Positions 61,108-64,000 of a stretch of DNA of 64,000 nt are shown piece by piece. Every line of letters starts with the position of its first letter. Position 1 is the stretch's first letter. The position numbers and the translations under genes were made by a program. The DNA is from Pseudoalteromonas piscicida (GTDB lineage: Bacteria > Pseudomonadota > Gammaproteobacteria > Enterobacterales > Alteromonadaceae): the NCBI RefSeq assembly GCF_000238315.3, contig NZ_CP011924.1:641501-705500 (forward strand). The letters run 5' to 3'. The notes beneath the pieces are model-generated. The model worked only from the letters and a program-made list of their open reading frames with translations, ran no database searches and was not told the DNA's origin.

Positions 61108-61409
61108 TATTTGTATACAGTAGTTTATACAGTGTGTGAATGCAAGGAAAATTGCTAGCTTTTTAATCAATATTCAAGCTTAATTTTTATTTAGTTTAAA
61201 TTTTTAATATAAAACAAATAGTTGTGGTTTTTTGAAATGAGAGCTTAATTGACGAAAGTTCAGTATGAGTAAAGCATTAGGAAGTTTTCTCAGCTGCTAT
61301 ACAGTAGTTTTCCTACTGTACTATTGTGATCGTTGCAGAGGGTAAGCGTACGTTTACTGAAGAGAGGCTTGGCTACGCCTAGCCTATATTTTGGTGAGTA
61401 AAATTTAAT
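61108..61409. other. About 300-bp upstream region of the SulA-like gene
   Basis: No gene is seen. It holds two further ATACAGT half-sites and a second cluster with the dyad TACAGTAG-TTTTC-CTACTGTA at 61300-61320, which repeats the TATACAGTAGTTT word found near the LexA box. An imperfect hairpin AGGCTTGG / CCTAGCCT follows the Sel1 gene at about 61365-61385. Confidence 0.55.
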
Positions 61410-61859
61410 TTATTGGCTAATATGCTGTAGTTGATGGATTTGCTCGTAGAGTGTTGCAGCATAGCACTGTGCATCTCTAAAGCGCTTAGTTGTAAGGAAG
61501 CGGCGTACATCTAGTAGTACCTGTTCGGCGCCTTTGTGCCCTTGGCTGCTGGCCAAACTTAACCAAGCGGCTGCATGAAAAGGACTGGGTGGCACTCCTT
61601 GACCTTTCATAAACAACAAACCTAAAAAGAACTGTGCCTTCAAATCACCAGACATCGCCGCCAGTCTTAGCCATTTTGCCGCAAGCGGAAAAGACTTTTC
61701 TTTTAGGTAATAGAGACCTTTTTTCAAAGCTTGGGTATTGTCATGAAGATCTGGGAATTTTGCGTCTGCTTTTAATGGCGAAGTTACAAATTCAAGCACA
61801 TTCAGCAGCTGCTGTTCTAAGTCATGGTTTGCTGAGTTGTCGGTGCTATTTTGATCCAT
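61410..61859 (-). CDS. Sel1-repeat protein
   Basis: A 149-residue soluble protein with Sel1-like (TPR-related) repeats: YYLKEKSFPLAAKWLRLAAM SGDLKAQFFLGLLFMKGQGV, then FHAAAWLSLASSQGHKGAEQ. Such repeats form an alpha-solenoid for protein binding. There is no signal peptide, so it should act in the cytoplasm. Its partner is unknown. It is divergent from the NCS2 permease. Confidence 0.8.
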   Translation of the reverse strand: MDQNSTDNSANHDLEQQLLNVLEFVTSPLKADAKFPDLHDNTQALKKGLYYLKEKSFPLAAKWLRLAAMSGDLKAQFFLGLLFMKGQGVPPSPFHAAAWLSLASSQGHKGAEQVLLDVRRFLTTKRFRDAQCYAATLYEQIHQLQHISQ

Positions 61860-61980
61860 ATCTTTATTCGCAATAATGTTGATAAGCAGAGTGTAGCTGA
61901 ATTTTAACTATTTTGTCCGAGTTTTAAAGTGATTCGTGTTAAAATCCAACCACTTGTTCCTCAAATTTGTAATTTTAGTT

Positions 61981-63270
61981 ATGCTCGAGCGGTTATTTTC
62001 ACTGCAAGCTATGCACACCAATGTAAGAACCGAGGTGATTGCTGGCTTGACGACATTCGTTACTATGGTTTACATCGTTTTCGTAAACCCAGCAATGCTA
62101 GCAGAAGCTGGTATGGATCACGGCGCTGCTTTTGTGGCAACTTGTATCGCAGCCGCAATCGGCTGTTTTATTATGGGGCTATGGGCAAACTATCCATTAG
62201 CGCTTGCACCTGGAATGGGCTTAAACGCCTTTTTTACCTATGGTGTTGTGCTCGGCATGGGCTATACATGGCAAAGTGCATTAGGCGCGGTATTTATGTC
62301 GGGCTGTTTATTTCTATTTTTGAGCGTATTCAAGGTTCGCGAATGGGTGATCCAAGCTATACCTATCGTGCTAAAGCGTGCGATTGCGGCAGGTATTGGC
62401 GCATTCTTAGCGTTAATCGCGCTAAAAAACGCGAAAATTGTTATTGCAAGTGATGCTACATTAGTACAACTTGGTGATATAACTTCTCCCGGCCCGCTAT
62501 TAGCCATTGCGAGCTTTTTTGTGATTGCGGCGCTTATGTACCGTGAAGTCAAAAGTGGCGTGCTTATCAGCATTTTAATGGTAACGGGTATTGCGTGGGG
62601 ACTTGGCCTTGTAGATTATCACGGGGTTGTTGATGTGCCCCCAAGCATCGCGCCGACCTATATGCAGTTAGATTTGAGCGGAATTTTTGAGCTTTCCATG
62701 CTCAGTGTGGTGTTTGCATTTTTATTTGTCGATTTATTTGATACCAGTGGCACATTGGTTGCGGTGACGCAAAAGGCTGGATTATCTGACGAACATGGTC
62801 GTATGCCAAGGCTGGGTAGGGCATTGTCAGCTGACAGCACTGCGACGATTGCAGGCTCAGTGCTCGGTACCTCAACGACGACTTCATACATCGAATCAGT
62901 GTCGGGTGTATCTGTCGGTGGTCGCACAGGATTGACGGCCGTGGTCGTAGGGATCTGCTTCTTAATCATGATGTTCTTTGCGCCATTGGCACAAATGGTT
63001 CCTGCATATGCGACGGCAGGCGCGATACTGTATGTGTCGGTATTAATGCTACAAAACCTAAAATTGATTAATTGGGATGAGATGAGCGATGCTATTCCGG
63101 TCAGTGTTGTGTTATTGATGACACCACTCACGTTTTCAATCGCGCATGGTATTGCTTTGGGTTTTATTTCTTATACTGCAGTTAAGTTGGCGTGTAATAA
63201 AGCAAATGAAATCAGTATCAGCGTTTGGGTACTGACAGTACTCTTTATCGTTAAGTTTGCTTTTGGTTAA
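61981..63270 (+). CDS. NCS2 family purine permease (AzgA-like)
   Basis: A 429-residue inner-membrane transporter with 12-14 helices of the AzgA/adenine-guanine-hypoxanthine subgroup. Its features are TEVIAGLTTFVTMVYIVFVNP near the N-terminus, ALAPGMGLNAFFTYGVV, the FVDLFDTSGTLVAVTQKAG motif and STTTSYIESVSGVSVGGRTG. The ATG at 61981 starts right before the conserved region; no clear Shine-Dalgarno precedes it. It imports purines with protons. A bidirectional terminator follows. No purine riboswitch is evident upstream. Confidence 0.92.
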   Translation: MLERLFSLQAMHTNVRTEVIAGLTTFVTMVYIVFVNPAMLAEAGMDHGAAFVATCIAAAIGCFIMGLWANYPLALAPGMGLNAFFTYGVVLGMGYTWQSALGAVFMSGCLFLFLSVFKVREWVIQAIPIVLKRAIAAGIGAFLALIALKNAKIVIASDATLVQLGDITSPGPLLAIASFFVIAALMYREVKSGVLISILMVTGIAWGLGLVDYHGVVDVPPSIAPTYMQLDLSGIFELSMLSVVFAFLFVDLFDTSGTLVAVTQKAGLSDEHGRMPRLGRALSADSTATIAGSVLGTSTTTSYIESVSGVSVGGRTGLTAVVVGICFLIMMFFAPLAQMVPAYATAGAILYVSVLMLQNLKLINWDEMSDAIPVSVVLLMTPLTFSIAHGIALGFISYTAVKLACNKANEISISVWVLTVLFIVKFAFG

Positions 63271-63298
63271 GCTGGCGGGTTTACTTCATTTGTAATAA

Positions 63299-63321
63299 AA
63301 AGGCTGGGAGACCAGCCTTTT
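63299..63321. terminator. Bidirectional terminator after the purine permease
   Basis: A 9-bp stem AAAGGCTGG-GAGA-CCAGCCTTT with A and T tails on its two sides, in the convergent gap before the gene at 63337. Confidence 0.88.
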
Positions 63322-63336
63322 ACGTAAATTGTGGTG

Positions 63337-63999
63337 TTACCACTTCTTCTTCGGTGCAAACAGGACGTCCAAGTCGTCTTGTTCTTGCTCTGCTTTCTTT
63401 TTCACCGCTGATGCGTTGGACGCTCTAAGTTCACTGCTGATCTCTTCTAAATAACCTTCCAGCTGTGCTTTTTTCTCTTTTACATAGTCATCATTGTATG
63501 AGACGGCGCAAATTGTAGCGTAAGCTTTTTCAAAGTATTGTCTTGCCGAACCGACCATATTTGCAGTCCTTGCTGAAAGCCCTCGTTTTATCTGGCTCTC
63601 TACATTGATTTTAAGCTGAAATCGCTCTAGTCTGCGGTCTTCATTAACGAACAGTTGAGTGTCTACTTTACCTTTACTATGCTCAGAGCGCAGTAGTTGG
63701 CGTAATTTTTTTATGCCTTGAACTAATGCGATAATTTGTTTGTCGTTGTCAGGAAGTGCTATCGAGTCTGAATCTGCTGTTTTTTCAGGCTGAGTATTTA
63801 AGCGCTCTTGCGACTCGTGTAAGCGACTTTTTAATTCTTTCGAAGTCGGAGACAGCTCCACCATTGCGGCTAAAGCGTCATGCACGCGGCGTTGAATAAT
63901 ACGGATCATGACTTCAGACATCGGAATATTGCTGCCATTCATGATGACGTCTTCCGCTTCTTCTATTACGCGTTTTTGCTTAGCCAGTTCTTTGCGTCT
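63337..63999 (-). CDS. Unknown coiled-coil-rich protein, 5'-partial
   Basis: I do not recognise it. The frame is open through the right edge: upstream of the ATG at 63942 it continues as RRKELAKQKRVIEEAEDVI, so the true start lies outside the window. The visible 220 residues are helical and charged, with a coiled-coil-like middle (KELKSRLHESQERLN), a GLSARTANMVGSARQYFEKAYATI segment and a basic/acidic tail ending LFAPKKKW. There is no membrane helix in the visible part. The function cannot be inferred from sequence alone. Confidence 0.65.
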   Translation of the reverse strand, partial: RRKELAKQKRVIEEAEDVIMNGSNIPMSEVMIRIIQRRVHDALAAMVELSPTSKELKSRLHESQERLNTQPEKTADSDSIALPDNDKQIIALVQGIKKLRQLLRSEHSKGKVDTQLFVNEDRRLERFQLKINVESQIKRGLSARTANMVGSARQYFEKAYATICAVSYNDDYVKEKKAQLEGYLEEISSELRASNASAVKKKAEQEQDDLDVLFAPKKKW

Positions 64000-64000
64000 C

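Noticed and set aside
61860..61980. Purine riboswitch ahead of the NCS2 permease
   Set aside because: The short AT-rich leader shows no paired arms or conserved loop bases of a purine aptamer.

Overview
The window looks like a chromosomal segment of a marine gammaproteobacterium of the order Alteromonadales, most like Pseudoalteromonas. Reasons: moderately low GC; a TonB-dependent receptor / flavin-dependent halogenase / SapC locus under a LacI-type operator; an S46 dipeptidyl-peptidase; a cytochrome bo3 operon; DUF2897, DUF2069 and DUF2938 proteins; a long tandem array of one tRNA; and several copies of a short interspersed inverted-repeat element. The genus is inferred from gene content, not from a database search.

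Layout. 1-3.3 kb: the 3' part of a DUF2235 (Tle1-like) lipase/effector gene, open through the left edge, then three tandem paralogous lipoproteins that look like its immunity genes. 3.4-5.6 kb: an S46 dipeptidyl-peptidase gene split by a one-base frameshift at a G run. 5.8-10.5 kb: a DUF885 lipoprotein, SoxR with its box and a divergent flavodoxin-fold oxidoreductase, and a chemotaxis receptor. 10.8-16.4 kb: an unknown small membrane protein and the cyoABCDE ubiquinol oxidase operon, with an FNR-like site and a promoter upstream. 16.6-22.9 kb: small genes, a TetR/HPP pair with a double operator, helicase IV, glutamate dehydrogenase and a RimK-type ligase. 23-28.6 kb: a hybrid histidine kinase, a secreted EEP-family hydrolase, a lipoprotein, and an ankyrin-repeat gene cut by an in-frame TAG. 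28.7-33.7 kb: DUF2069-wrbA-arsC, bepA, a TusA-like protein and a PerM-type transporter.

33.7-46.2 kb is the most coherent region. It holds a LacI regulator, pgi, zwf-pgl, then a TonB receptor, a tryptophan-halogenase-like protein and SapC. The same 14-base operator (TGACAGCGTTGTCA) lies upstream of pgi and twice upstream of the TonB receptor. This suggests that sugar uptake at the outer membrane and entry into glycolysis/pentose phosphate metabolism are controlled together. The region is also rearranged: 568 bp covering the 3' part of pgl are duplicated exactly in tandem, followed at once by a 76-copy perfect heptanucleotide repeat.

46.3-64 kb: a Cys-rich secreted protein, isoaspartyl peptidase, a CBS protein, hrpA, a single-domain response regulator with a PilZ protein, rlmI, an HD hydrolase, a pentapeptide-repeat potassium channel, a YgjP-like metallopeptidase, a MerR/DUF2938 pair, eight tandem tRNA-Tyr genes, a YchJ protein, a SulA-like gene with a LexA-type box, a Sel1 protein, an NCS2 purine permease, and an unknown coiled-coil gene running off the right edge.
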